This document shows, one piece after another, positions 15,829 through 24,354 of a stretch of 64,000 nucleotides of DNA. Under the pieces are notes generated by a model, which did not search any database, was not told where the DNA came from, and saw only the letters and a list, made by a program, of their open reading frames with translations. The position numbers and the translations under genes are program-made. The first letter of the stretch is position 1. Every line of letters starts with the position of its first letter. Source of the stretch: Rhizobium sp. NLR16a (GTDB lineage: Bacteria; Pseudomonadota; Alphaproteobacteria; Rhizobiales; Rhizobiaceae); contig NZ_CP072865.1 of assembly GCF_017948245.1 (NCBI RefSeq), positions 3,063,501-3,127,500 on the forward strand, in the 5' to 3' direction.

Positions 15829-18737
15829 CCAGAAACAGCATGCTGCCCAAGTCACCGTCCGGACGAGTGATCGCGGTGATCGCAGCCCTTTTCCTGGCGG
15901 TCTTCGCCCTTTCGGCGGGCGTTGCCCAGGCGGCCGAACCGGTGAAGATTTCCCGTGACGATACCGCGCTCGATCTCACCGCGACGACCGAGATCTATGC
16001 CAACCAGGGCGAGGCCTTCCAGGTGTCGACGGCCGCCGGCGCCGACGGCATCCGCCGGCGCATCGAGGTCCGGGCGAGCTCGGAAAACCATCAGGGCGAC
16101 TGGGCGGTGTTTGCGCTCGCCAACGTCTCGGAGGAACAGCTGGAGCGCGTCATCGTCGCCCCGCATTTCCGTCTGGTCAATTCCAAGCTGTTCTGGCCGG
16201 ATCTCGGCTCGCAGCGCATCAGCGCCATCACGCCGAGCGAAGGTTTTGCGCTCGACCGGCAGCCGAGCGACGAGGCCGACGTCTTCCGCATCACGCTGAA
16301 CCCCGGCGCCGTCATCACCTTCGTCGCTGAGCTGTCGACGCCGGAACTGCCGCAGATCTATCTCTGGGAACCGAACGCCTACAAGGATACGATCAACGCT
16401 TTCACGCTCTATCGCGGCATCGTGCTCGGCATTGCTGGCCTGCTCGCCGTGTTCCTGACCATCCTCTTCGTCGTCAAGGGCACGTCGATGCTGCCGGCAA
16501 CCGCCGCCCTTGCCTGGGCGGTGCTCGGCTATATCTGCGTCGACTTCGGTTTTCTCGGCAAGCTGATCAGCGTCGCCTCGGCCGACCAGCGAATATGGCG
16601 GGCCTGCGCGGAGGTGGCGCTGGCCTCGAGTTTCGTCATCTTCCTCTTCACCTATCTGAACCTCAACCGCTGGCACGCGCATCTCGGCTACGCCACGCTC
16701 GCCTGGGTGCTCGGCCTGGCCCTGCTCTTCGGCGTGGCGATCTACGATCCGTCGATCGCCGCCGGCATTGCCCGGCTTTCCTTTGCGCTGACGGCGGCGA
16801 CCGGCCTGCTGCTCATCATCTATCTCGGCTTCAACCGCTACGACCGCGCCATTCTGCTGGTGCCGGCCTGGGCGCTGACGCTTGTCTGGCTGTTCGGCGC
16901 ATGGCTGACGGTCACCGGCCGGCTCGACAACGACATCATCCAGCCGGCGCTCGGCGGCGGCCTAGTGCTGATCGTGCTGCTGATCGGCTTTACCGTCATG
17001 CAGCACGCCTTTGCCGGTGGTGCCTTCCAGCAGGGGCTGTTTTCCGACCTCGAGCGGCAGTCTCTGGCCTTGACCGGCTCCGGCGACATGGTGTGGGACT
17101 GGGATGTGGCGCGCGACCGCGTCGTCACCATCCCCGACGTCTCGGTCAAGCTCGGCCTCTCCCCCGGCACCATGCATGGGGCAGCGCGCAACTGGCTGCC
17201 GCGGCTGCACCCCGACGACCGCGACCGCTTCCGCGCCACGCTCGACGTGCTGCTCGAACACCGGCGCGGCCGGCTCAATCACGAGTTCCGCATTCGCGCC
17301 GAGGACGGGCATTTCCACTGGCTGCTGATCCGCGCCCGGCCGGTGCTCGGCTCCAACGGCGAAATCATCCGCTGCGTCGGCACGATTGTCGACGTGACCG
17401 AGCCGAAGAACTCAGTCGAGCGGCTGCTGCACGATGCGCTGCACGACAATCTGACCGGCCTGCCGAACCGGCAGGTCTTCCTCGACCGGCTGCAGTCTGT
17501 GCTGGCGTTGGCGCCGGCCGGCGAGACGCTGCGTCCGACTGTCATGGTGATCGATATCGACCGCTACAAGCTGGTCAATGATTCGCTTGGAGTGGCCGCC
17601 GGCGACAATATCCTGATTGCCCTGACGCGGCGCCTGCGGCGTCTGATGAAGCCACAGGACACGCTGGCGCGGCTTGCCGGCGACCAGTTCGGCCTCATCC
17701 TGGTCTCCGAGCACAATCCGGCCAAGGTCGCCGATTTTGCCGATGCAGTCAGCAAGGCGATCATGGTGCCAATCAACTTCGCCAGTCGTGAGATCATCCT
17801 GACGGCCTCGATCGGGCTCGCTTCCTGGGTCGACCGGCAGGAGAGCGCCAGCGGGCTGCTGAGCGACGCCGAGCTTGCGATGTATCGGGCAAAACGGGCC
17901 GGCGGCAACCGCGTCGAACCGTTCCAGCCGGCCTTCCGCGATTTCGGCACCGACCGGCTGCAGCTCGAAACCGATCTGCGCCGGGCCATCGAGCGCAAGG
18001 AATTGTCGATGGTCTACCAGCCGATCGCCCGGCTCGAGGACGTCGAGGTCGCCGGCTTCGAGGCGCTGATGCGCTGGGAACATCCGAAGCGCGGCAATAT
18101 CCCGCCGTCGGAATTCATCCCGCTTGCCGAGTCCTCCGACATCATCGGGGCGCTCGGCATGTTCGCGCTCGAGCAGGCGACCAACGACCTAATGAGCTGG
18201 CAGAGCCAGACCGGCGAATTGCCGATCTTCGTGTCGATCAACCTGTCGAGCGTGCAGCTGCTCAACAACGAGCTCTATGACGACGTGCGTTCGGTTCTCG
18301 CCAAGACGCATTGCCCGCCTTCGCGGCTGAAACTGGAACTGACGGAATCCATGGTGATGGAGAATCCGGAACAGGCCCGCCTCGTGCTGCAGAAGCTGAA
18401 GGAAGCCGGCATCGGCCTGGCGCTCGACGATTTCGGCACCGGCTATTCCTCGCTTGCCTATCTCACCCGCTTCCCCTTCGATACGATCAAGCTCGACAAG
18501 GCGCTGGTGCGCGACAGCAGCGACAAGAAGGCGACCGTGCTCCGATCGGTGATATCAATGGCGCGCGAGCTGGAGATGAAGGTGGTGGCCGAGGGAATCG
18601 AATCCAACGAGGACGCGATCGAGCTTGCCAAGATGGGCTGCAGCTACGGGCAGAGCTATCTGTTCGGCCCGCCGATGCCGTCGGACTCGGTGCTGCGGCT
18701 GCTTCGTGACCGGTTTCCGCTGACGAAACGGGCGTGA
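15825..18737 (+). CDS. membrane c-di-GMP protein: PAS, degenerate GGDEF, intact EAL
   Basis: A 970-residue signalling protein. It has a signal peptide (~1-36), a periplasmic beta-rich domain (~37-185), a block of about seven membrane helices (~190-400) resembling 7TMR-DISM sensors, a PAS domain (~430-525), a GGDEF domain (~530-695) and an EAL domain (~705-960). The cyclase signature reads AGDQF (near residue 616) instead of GGDEF, so cyclase activity is unlikely. The phosphodiesterase motifs look complete: FEALMRWEH, ELTES, DDFGTGYSSL, KLDKALV. I infer a c-di-GMP phosphodiesterase whose degenerate GGDEF domain may bind GTP as an activator. It is coupled to the GNAT gene by a four-base overlap. 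Confidence 0.9.
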   Translation: MTRNSMLPKSPSGRVIAVIAALFLAVFALSAGVAQAAEPVKISRDDTALDLTATTEIYANQGEAFQVSTAAGADGIRRRIEVRASSENHQGDWAVFALANVSEEQLERVIVAPHFRLVNSKLFWPDLGSQRISAITPSEGFALDRQPSDEADVFRITLNPGAVITFVAELSTPELPQIYLWEPNAYKDTINAFTLYRGIVLGIAGLLAVFLTILFVVKGTSMLPATAALAWAVLGYICVDFGFLGKLISVASADQRIWRACAEVALASSFVIFLFTYLNLNRWHAHLGYATLAWVLGLALLFGVAIYDPSIAAGIARLSFALTAATGLLLIIYLGFNRYDRAILLVPAWALTLVWLFGAWLTVTGRLDNDIIQPALGGGLVLIVLLIGFTVMQHAFAGGAFQQGLFSDLERQSLALTGSGDMVWDWDVARDRVVTIPDVSVKLGLSPGTMHGAARNWLPRLHPDDRDRFRATLDVLLEHRRGRLNHEFRIRAEDGHFHWLLIRARPVLGSNGEIIRCVGTIVDVTEPKNSVERLLHDALHDNLTGLPNRQVFLDRLQSVLALAPAGETLRPTVMVIDIDRYKLVNDSLGVAAGDNILIALTRRLRRLMKPQDTLARLAGDQFGLILVSEHNPAKVADFADAVSKAIMVPINFASREIILTASIGLASWVDRQESASGLLSDAELAMYRAKRAGGNRVEPFQPAFRDFGTDRLQLETDLRRAIERKELSMVYQPIARLEDVEVAGFEALMRWEHPKRGNIPPSEFIPLAESSDIIGALGMFALEQATNDLMSWQSQTGELPIFVSINLSSVQLLNNELYDDVRSVLAKTHCPPSRLKLELTESMVMENPEQARLVLQKLKEAGIGLALDDFGTGYSSLAYLTRFPFDTIKLDKALVRDSSDKKATVLRSVISMARELEMKVVAEGIESNEDAIELAKMGCSYGQSYLFGPPMPSDSVLRLLRDRFPLTKRA

Positions 18738-18821
18738 TCACCGGCGACGACCTCCCTAGAAATGGCGATTGACCGGCGGCCGGCAATATGCGCCACTCCC
18801 TTATCACATAAGGAATTTGCG

Positions 18822-19241
18822 ATGCTCAAACTTCTGCTCGCCCTGTCGATCGGCGTCTTTTTCGTTTCGCCGCTTCAGGCCGGTGACGTCCCTCCCGTCA
18901 TGAAGGCCTGCGTGCCTGGGGTGAAGCATTGTGAACGATGGACTCAGGAATTCCAGACGGCGCTGGCGCTGGCACAGAAGGGCGATCATGCCGCACAGCA
19001 GACCGTGGCTTTCTGCTTGTCTTCCGGATGCCATGGCGCGGTGAACGTCGACAAGGTGGCCTCCTGCAGCTGGCACCTCGTCATCACCAATTCGGCTGCG
19101 GCCACCGTGCTCGACCGGTCCAACCTCAGGAACACCTGCCGGCCGATGACGCCGGCTCAGAAGGACGAAGCCCGTGCTCACGCCGGCGAGCTCGTCCGCA
19201 AGATTTACAATCGTGACATGGCGGCGACCGACCAGATGTAG
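18822..19241 (+). CDS. hypothetical secreted Cys-containing protein
   Basis: A 139-residue protein with a signal peptide (LLLALSIGVFFVSPLQAG), then a helical mature domain with six cysteines (MKACVPG, KHCER, AFCLSSGCHG, ASCSW, NTCRP), an arrangement suited to disulfides in a Sel1-like or helical repeat fold (ALALAQKGDHAAQQTVAFCL). The ATG at 18822 has AAGGA nine bases upstream. It shows a similar style to the secreted protein at 896-1540 (a KGD/KGN-A-A helix followed by a cysteine-containing tail), and the two may be distant relatives. Function unknown. Confidence 0.7.
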   Translation: MLKLLLALSIGVFFVSPLQAGDVPPVMKACVPGVKHCERWTQEFQTALALAQKGDHAAQQTVAFCLSSGCHGAVNVDKVASCSWHLVITNSAAATVLDRSNLRNTCRPMTPAQKDEARAHAGELVRKIYNRDMAATDQM

Positions 19242-19347
19242 CCTGGCCTCCTCCGGTTCTCGGCAACGGCTGGCGCGAAAAATAAATCCCGTTGCCGTCC
19301 CGGCTTTCGCAGCTATGCTGCCGACACAGAAAATCGGGAGGACCATA

Positions 19348-19656
19348 ATGATCCTGCACTGCGTGTTCCTGCGGCTGAAGACGGCGCTGACGATGGACGA
19401 CAAGCAATCGCTGTTCGAGGCGATCGTCGCGCTGAAACAGGTCATCCCCGGCATTTTGGATATCAAGTACGGGCCGAATGTTTCGCCCGAGGGCCTGCAT
19501 GCCGGCTTCGTCGATGGCTTTGCCGTGACCTTCGAAAGCGCTGAAGCGCGGGATGCCTATCTCGTCCATCCCGCCCATGTTGCCGTCGGCGAACGTATCG
19601 TCGCCTCGACGGACGGCGGCCTTGCCGGCATCCTGGTCTTCGACCTCAATCTTTAG
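19348..19656 (+). CDS. Dabb family (stress-responsive alpha/beta barrel) protein
   Basis: A 102-residue dimeric alpha-beta barrel protein: MILHCVFLRLK opening strand, the helix LFEAIVALKQVIPGILDIKYGPN, then HAGFVDGFAVTFESAEARDAYLVHPAHVAV, the family signature. Members include stress-induced proteins and small ligand-binding proteins; no specific role can be given. The ATG at 19348 follows a GGGAGG site. It is convergent with the zinc transporter operon, with a palindrome between them. Confidence 0.85.
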   Translation: MILHCVFLRLKTALTMDDKQSLFEAIVALKQVIPGILDIKYGPNVSPEGLHAGFVDGFAVTFESAEARDAYLVHPAHVAVGERIVASTDGGLAGILVFDLNL

Positions 19657-19661
19657 CGTCT

Positions 19662-19702
19662 AAAGCGCGCCGCTTGAATCAAAGCCTCATGCGACGCGCT
19701 TT
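19662..19702. repeat. palindrome between convergent genes
   Basis: Inverted arms AAAGCGCG (19662-19669) and CGCGCTTT (19695-19702) flank GCTTGAATCAAAGC-like sequence. This phrase recurs in rhizobial intergenic DNA, and here it may terminate transcription from both sides. Confidence 0.5.
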
Positions 19703-19717
19703 CAGAGCGGCCAGCCT

Positions 19718-20620
19718 TTAGCTCGATTTCGCCATGGCGGCGGCGAGCTGGTCGACATTGTAGCGGAACATCTTCTCATAGGTCGGCGCCGGGCCCTCGG
19801 CGTCGGAGAGCGATTCGACAAAGAGCTCGCCGCCGGGCTCGGCGCCGGTTGCCTTGGCGACCTGCTTGACGAGGCGCGGATCGTTGGAATTCTCGAAGAA
19901 ATAGGCCTTCACATGCTCACTCTTGATCTGCCTGATCAGCTTGGCGACATCGGCGGCGGACGCCTCGCTCTCGGTGGAAAGACCGAGCGGCGCGAGGAAG
20001 CTGACATTATATTCGCGGCCGAAATAGCCGAAGGCATCATGGCTGGTCAGCACCTTGCGGCGGTCGTCGGCGATCTTGTCGAATTTCGAATGGGCGTATG
20101 TGTTGAGCTCGTCGAGCGTCTTTGAATATTTCTCGGCATTGGCCTTGAAGGCAGCGGCATCGGCCGGATCGGCCGCCGACAGCGCCTTTTCGATATTGGC
20201 AACCCAGACCTTGACGTTGACGGGACTGTTCCAGACATGCGGGTCGGTGATCTCAGAACCATCCTCTTCCATCGTGCGGGTGGCGATGCCTTCGGAGACC
20301 GTCACCGGCTTGCCCTTGTAGCCGGAGGCGGTGATCAGCCGGTCCATCCAGCCTTCCAGCCCTTCGCCGCTGACGAAGGTGACCTGCGCCGCCTTCAAAT
20401 TCTTAGCATCGGCGGGTGACGGTTCGAATTCGTGCGGATCGCCGTTCGGGCCGACGAGGCTCGTCACCTTCACATGATCGCCGCCGACCTCTTTGACGAC
20501 ATCGGCAAGCACGGTGAAGGAGGCAACGATTTTCAGCGTTTCGGCCGAGGCGGGTGCGGCCGAGAGCGCCATCAGGGCGGGCAGTGCGGCGGCGGCAAGA
20601 ACCAGTCTGGGCGATATCAT
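19718..20620 (-). CDS. zinc/manganese ABC transporter substrate-binding protein
   Basis: A 300-residue periplasmic metal-binding protein of the ZnuA/TroA (cluster A-I) family. It has a signal peptide to about residue 27 and metal ligands in PHEFEPSP, DPHVWNSP and LTSHDAFGYF, with a final acidic ligand expected in the FFENSNDP segment. The His-rich loop of E. coli ZnuA is absent, as in the AztC/TroA-like subgroup of Rhizobiales. It is the last gene of the operon, 16 bases after the permease. The Zur-like operator upstream of the operon argues for zinc as the substrate. Confidence 0.9.
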   Translation of the reverse strand: MISPRLVLAAAALPALMALSAAPASAETLKIVASFTVLADVVKEVGGDHVKVTSLVGPNGDPHEFEPSPADAKNLKAAQVTFVSGEGLEGWMDRLITASGYKGKPVTVSEGIATRTMEEDGSEITDPHVWNSPVNVKVWVANIEKALSAADPADAAAFKANAEKYSKTLDELNTYAHSKFDKIADDRRKVLTSHDAFGYFGREYNVSFLAPLGLSTESEASAADVAKLIRQIKSEHVKAYFFENSNDPRLVKQVAKATGAEPGGELFVESLSDAEGPAPTYEKMFRYNVDQLAAAMAKSS

Positions 20621-20636
20621 CGAAGTCTCCTTGAGG

Positions 20637-21509
20637 TCAGCCCTTCAGATGCGGGCGGGGGAAGAGGCGCCGGGCGATGCCGGAGGGCGCGAACAGGATT
20701 GAGAAGGCGTAGATCAGGGCTGCCGTCATGATGATCGTCGGGCCGGAGGCGAGTTCGAGATGGTAGGAGGCGATCAGGCCAAGATAGCCGGAGGCGGCGG
20801 CGCTGGCGGTGGCAATCAGCATCATGGCGGGCAGGCTGCGCGACCAGAGCTGGGCGACGGCGGCCGGCAGCATCATCAGGCCGACCGCCATCAGCGTGCC
20901 GAGCGCCTGGAAGCTGGCGACGAGGTTCAGCACCACCAGCAGCAGGAAGAGGACATGATAGGCCGGGCCGCGGCCGCCGACGGCGCGCAGGAAACCCGGA
21001 TCGAAGCATTCGGCCACCAGCGGCCGGTAGATGGCGGCGAGGACGACGAGCGTCAGCGAAGTGATCGCGCCGATCTGATAGAGAGCGGGCGCATCGATCG
21101 CCAGGATGGTGCCGAACAGCACATGCAGCAGATCGATGTTCGAGCCGCGCAGCGAGACGATCAGCACGCCGAGCGCCAGGGATGCGAGATAGAAGCTGGC
21201 AAAGCTCGCATCCTCCCGCAGCACGGTCATGCGGCTGACGGCGCCCGAAAGCAGCGCCACCGAAAGGCCGGCGACAAGGCCGCCCAGGCCCATCGCCGTC
21301 AGCGACAACGAGCCGGCGAGGAGATAGCCGATCGCCGCCCCCGGCAGCACCGCATGGCTCATGGCGTCGCCCATCAGGCTCATGCGCCTCAGCATCAGGA
21401 AGACGCCGATCGGCCCCGAGCCGAGCCCGAGGCAGAGACAGGCGACGAGGGCGCGCCGCATGAAACCGAAATTGGCAAAGGGCGCCAGGAAGAGATCGTA
21501 GGCCGTCAT
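20637..21509 (-). CDS. zinc/manganese ABC transporter permease
   Basis: A 290-residue inner-membrane permease of the ZnuB/TroC (ABC-3) family with about eight hydrophobic segments. The motif RMSLMGDAMSHAVLPGAAIGYLLAG near residues 42-68 is the family signature, and the late segment FQALGTLMAVGLMMLPAAVAQLW is also conserved. The start overlaps the stop of the ATPase gene by four bases (21506-21509), so the two are translationally coupled. Confidence 0.92.
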   Translation of the reverse strand: MTAYDLFLAPFANFGFMRRALVACLCLGLGSGPIGVFLMLRRMSLMGDAMSHAVLPGAAIGYLLAGSLSLTAMGLGGLVAGLSVALLSGAVSRMTVLREDASFASFYLASLALGVLIVSLRGSNIDLLHVLFGTILAIDAPALYQIGAITSLTLVVLAAIYRPLVAECFDPGFLRAVGGRGPAYHVLFLLLVVLNLVASFQALGTLMAVGLMMLPAAVAQLWSRSLPAMMLIATASAAASGYLGLIASYHLELASGPTIIMTAALIYAFSILFAPSGIARRLFPRPHLKG

Positions 21510-22255
21510 GCCGCCGGCGCCTCTTGCGGTGAGCAGGCCGCGGCGTTCTCATCCCAGCGCTCGGCCATGGCGCGGGCCTTCATCAGATTGGCGGAGGACA
21601 TGACCTCGGCGGTCGAGCCCCATCCGACAAGCTCGCGGGCAAGCAGCAAGGTTTGCGGGAAATGCGCCCGGACGAGCTCGAAATCGTGCAGCACGGCGAT
21701 GACGGTGCGGCCTTCGCCGTGCCAGCGGATGACGAGTTCGACGAGATCCCGGGTCGTGCGGGCATCGATTGCGGTAAAAGGCTCGTCGAGCAGAATGACG
21801 CCGGCATCCTGCAGCAGCAGACGGGCAAAGAGCACACGCTGGAACTGGCCGGCCGAGAGCGACCCGACATGGCGACTGGCAAAGCCGTCGAGGCCGACGG
21901 CGGCAAGCGCCTCGCCTGCTCTCTTCAGGTCGAGGGGGCCGACACGGCTGAAGGCTCCCCTCGCCTTCCAGACGCCGAGCATGACGGTGTCGATGACCGA
22001 GATCGGAAAGCGGCGATCGATCTCGGCCGCCTGCGGGAGATAGCCGAATTCCGCCCGGCCGAGCCGGTGCTCGACCCGGCCCTCGGCCGGACGAAGCTCA
22101 CCCATGATCGCCTTCAGCAGCGTCGACTTGCCCGCCCCGTTCGGCCCGGCAATCGCCGTCAGGCTGCCCGGCGCAAAGGCGCCGGAGACATGATGGACGG
22201 CTGGATGCCTGTTGTAGGCGATGGTCAGATTGTCGAGACGGATCAACGGCGTCAT
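21506..22255 (-). CDS. zinc/manganese ABC transporter ATP-binding protein
   Basis: A 249-residue ATPase with Walker A GPNGAGKST, the Q-loop YLPQAAEID, the signature LSAGQFQRVLFARLL and Walker B ILLDEPF followed by the H-loop VLHDFE. This is the ZnuC/TroB type. The signature is LSAGQ rather than LSGGQ, a tolerated change. The ATG at 22253-22255 overlaps the stop of a 42-codon ORF upstream (ATGA), which makes that ORF part of the same translational unit. Confidence 0.92.
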   Translation of the reverse strand: MTPLIRLDNLTIAYNRHPAVHHVSGAFAPGSLTAIAGPNGAGKSTLLKAIMGELRPAEGRVEHRLGRAEFGYLPQAAEIDRRFPISVIDTVMLGVWKARGAFSRVGPLDLKRAGEALAAVGLDGFASRHVGSLSAGQFQRVLFARLLLQDAGVILLDEPFTAIDARTTRDLVELVIRWHGEGRTVIAVLHDFELVRAHFPQTLLLARELVGWGSTAEVMSSANLMKARAMAERWDENAAACSPQEAPAA

Positions 22256-22380
22256 GGCAGCAGAACCGCCCAGCGGATGGCGAGCCAGAGGACGGCAATG
22301 ACCAGTGTGATGCCGACTGCCCTCGATAAGGCCGATTGTCCCATGAGGCTGATGGGAAGGCGATCGGGGTTTCGCGGCAT
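22252..22380 (-). CDS. predicted 42-residue single-pass membrane protein heading the zinc operon
   Basis: A short ORF running ATG 22378-22380 to TGA 22252-22254. It has a basic/polar N-terminus (MPRNPDRLPIS) and one hydrophobic helix of ~18 residues (VGITLVIAVLWLAIRWAVLL) ending at Pro. Its stop overlaps the ATPase start by four bases, the same coupling seen between the ATPase and permease. It starts 15 bases after the Zur-like palindrome, so the operon's transcript almost certainly covers it. I know no named family. It could modulate the transporter, or only serve to couple translation. Confidence 0.5.
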   Translation of the reverse strand: MPRNPDRLPISLMGQSALSRAVGITLVIAVLWLAIRWAVLLP

Positions 22381-22395
22381 GGCTGATCCCAAAAT

Positions 22396-22425
22396 GTAAT
22401 AACATTACTGCTGTAATGTTATAAC
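22396..22425. promoter_or_regulatory. Zur-box-like palindrome upstream of the zinc transporter operon
   Basis: Two 13-base half elements, GTAATAACATTAC (22396-22408) and GTAATGTTATAAC (22413-22425), form a near-perfect inverted repeat. GTTATAACATTAC-type sequence is the known Zur target form in Rhizobiales such as Agrobacterium. The position just upstream of the first ORF fits repression when zinc is plentiful. A manganese regulator is the alternative. Confidence 0.7.
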
Positions 22426-22529
22426 GATTGCGGCAAGATTGAGGCTTGGACTATCGTGGAATTGAAAAGGGCGCGAACGCCATGCCCTTTCTTGGCGTCG
22501 GCCCCTTCATCTCGGCCCAGGAGATGGCG

Positions 22530-22672
22530 GCTGCCCCTCATCCGCCTGCCCGCACCTTCTGCCCGCTTGCGGGGCGAAGGGACACGCCGCGACCTCTCCG
22601 TTCCCCGGTAGACTCTCGCTTGGCAGGTCCGCTCTCCCCGTTTACCGGGACAGGGTTAGGGTGAGGGGCAGC
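22530..22672. repeat. RIME-like intergenic element 1
   Basis: Begins GGCTGCCCCTCATCC and ends GGGTGAGGGGCAGC, i.e. long inverted ends, with internal CTTGCGGGG and CCCCGTTTACCGGG hairpins. Related elements are at 50005-50136 and 57828-57968. Confidence 0.65.
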
Positions 22673-22758
22673 TACTCCGCATGACAGAGCAGCCGTGGCC
22701 TGGGAAGAAGGAGGGCGTCTCCGCCAATTCGCCAGCACACGAGCGGCGCGGCAACAAT

Positions 22759-22790
22759 TGAAAAGGGCGACCGAATGGCCGCCCCTTTAT
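22759..22790 (-). terminator. rho-independent terminator of the peroxiredoxin gene
   Basis: On the minus strand, an AAGGGGCG arm pairs with CGCCCTTTT across GCCATTCGGT, ending in T's, about 17 bases after the peroxiredoxin stop codon. Confidence 0.7.
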
Positions 22791-22806
22791 CTCTCGGAAT
22801 GAAAAC

Positions 22807-23292
22807 TCAAAGCAGTTCCAGCATCGCCGCTGCACCGGAAACCGTCGCCTGGCCGGGGCTTTCCTCGACGTTGAGGGCTTTGACGACGCCGTCTTCGACC
22901 AGCATCGAATAGCGCTTGGAGCGCAGGCCGAGGCCGCCGGCGGAGAGGTCGGCTTCGAGGCCGACGGCCTTGGTGAAGGCGGCGTCCCAATCGGCGAGGA
23001 AGTGGATCTTGCCGAGCCCGCCCGAGGATTGCGCCCAGGCGCCCATCACATGCCAGTCGTTGACGGCGAGAACGGCGATGTCGTCGACGCCCTTGCCAAG
23101 AATGGTATCGCGGTTTTCGAGATAGCCCGGCAGGTGGTTCAGCGAGCAGGTGGGCGTGAAGGCGCCCGGCACGGCAAAGAGCACGACGCGCTTGCCGGCA
23201 AAGAGCTGCTCGGTGGTGATTTCGACCGGGCCGTCGGTGGTCTTTTCCTTGAAGGTGGCGGCCGGAAGCTTGTCGCCGATCGCGATGGTCAT
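22807..23292 (-). CDS. peroxiredoxin, Prx5 / type II (glutaredoxin-dependent type)
   Basis: A 161-residue thiol peroxidase that reduces H2O2 and organic peroxides. The peroxidatic cysteine is Cys49 in PGAFTPTCS, and the rest carries the Prx5-type blocks (NDWHVMGAWAQ, KIHFLADWDAAFTKAVGLE, RSKRYSMLVEDGVV). No second conserved cysteine is evident, so it is probably a 1-Cys enzyme recycled by glutaredoxin/glutathione. The ATG has a GAGGAG ribosome site, and a terminator follows, so it is likely monocistronic. Confidence 0.93.
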   Translation of the reverse strand: MTIAIGDKLPAATFKEKTTDGPVEITTEQLFAGKRVVLFAVPGAFTPTCSLNHLPGYLENRDTILGKGVDDIAVLAVNDWHVMGAWAQSSGGLGKIHFLADWDAAFTKAVGLEADLSAGGLGLRSKRYSMLVEDGVVKALNVEESPGQATVSGAAAMLELL

Positions 23293-23373
23293 GGTTTTCT
23301 CCTCGGGTTTGGCTTGTTGGGTTCGTGCTCTGCGGCGGGCGCCGCCGGGGAATAGGGCGACTATAAGTGCCGG

Positions 23374-24213
23374 TCACTCAAAGGCAAGCGTGGTCTCCAT
23401 CGCCCTGTCGCCATCGATGACAAGCACGCCCCAGCGCTTGCCTGACATGTCGTAATCCCTGGGCAGCCTGCCGATCATCATATCGGTCTTGAAGGTGGCG
23501 CCATCGCGTTTGCCGCCGCTCTGCTTGGTGAAGGCATAACCGCTCGGGCCGGTGACGATGATATCGGGGGTCCCCTTGCCGTCACCCGGCAGAGCGAGCG
23601 TCAGCGACAGCGTCTTCCGATCAGCTGAGATCGCATGCGCCGTCACCTTGAAATCATCCGACGGCGGCTTCGGCAGCGTCGCGTCAGCGGCCGCCAGGAT
23701 CGCCTCTTCCTCCGGGTGCGACTGCATGGCGCGGCCGAGCTTCAGGCTCAAATGCGCCTGGAAGGGAACGCAGATATCCCTGCAGATGCCGATGAAAGCC
23801 GAGGCGTCGATCTCGACTCCGCCTTTGCCAGCCGCCGTCAAGGATAGCGGCAGCGTCACCGGCGCGTCATAGGCGATATCCTCGATCCCGCCTTTGAAAA
23901 AATGCTTCGGGACGGGATAGGCAATGGCATCGAGGGTCACACCGCTGGCCGGCGCGATGGTGACCTGAGGCGGAATGCCGCTGTTGCCGGGCTCGCGCCA
24001 ATAGGTGATCCAGCCGGGTTTCGGTTCGATCTGCAGGCCGGCGCGGATTTTGCCGCCGGCATCGGGCGCCAGCGCCACCAGGCGCATGCGGCCGCCCTCG
24101 GCCTCGGCCCAGGCGCTCATCTCCGCTTTTGCGGAACAAAAGGGGACGAGGGCCGCGGCCACGGAAATGACCGCCATCAAAAGCCGTCGCGGGGCCATGA
24201 AAATAATCATCAT
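23374..24213 (-). CDS. DsbD N-terminal-domain-like periplasmic protein
   Basis: A ~279-residue exported protein resembling the N-terminal periplasmic domain of thiol:disulfide interchange protein DsbD/ScsB, but without the membrane and thioredoxin domains. It has a signal peptide (LLMAVISVAAALVPFCSAKAE), then the family phrase KPGWITYWREPGNSGIPPQV and the cysteine pair ICRDICVPF (CxxxC), which would be the redox-active pair. I take the MMIIF start near 24213; an ATG five codons later is as likely, and neither has a strong ribosome site. It may carry electrons to periplasmic thiols together with a separate CcdA-like partner, not found in this window. Confidence 0.82.
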   Translation of the reverse strand: MMIIFMAPRRLLMAVISVAAALVPFCSAKAEMSAWAEAEGGRMRLVALAPDAGGKIRAGLQIEPKPGWITYWREPGNSGIPPQVTIAPASGVTLDAIAYPVPKHFFKGGIEDIAYDAPVTLPLSLTAAGKGGVEIDASAFIGICRDICVPFQAHLSLKLGRAMQSHPEEEAILAAADATLPKPPSDDFKVTAHAISADRKTLSLTLALPGDGKGTPDIIVTGPSGYAFTKQSGGKRDGATFKTDMMIGRLPRDYDMSGKRWGVLVIDGDRAMETTLAFE

Positions 24214-24354
24214 GGAACAACGGTTTACCGAAAGTGCTCTCTTGCCGCCAGAAGCCGCGGCCATTTAAATCTTCATTTTCGGTTGATTGATTTGTGACAT
24301 TGGCCCATCTTTCTCTTGTCGGGGCCTTGGTGCGGTCTGGCAGCAGGAGGAACG

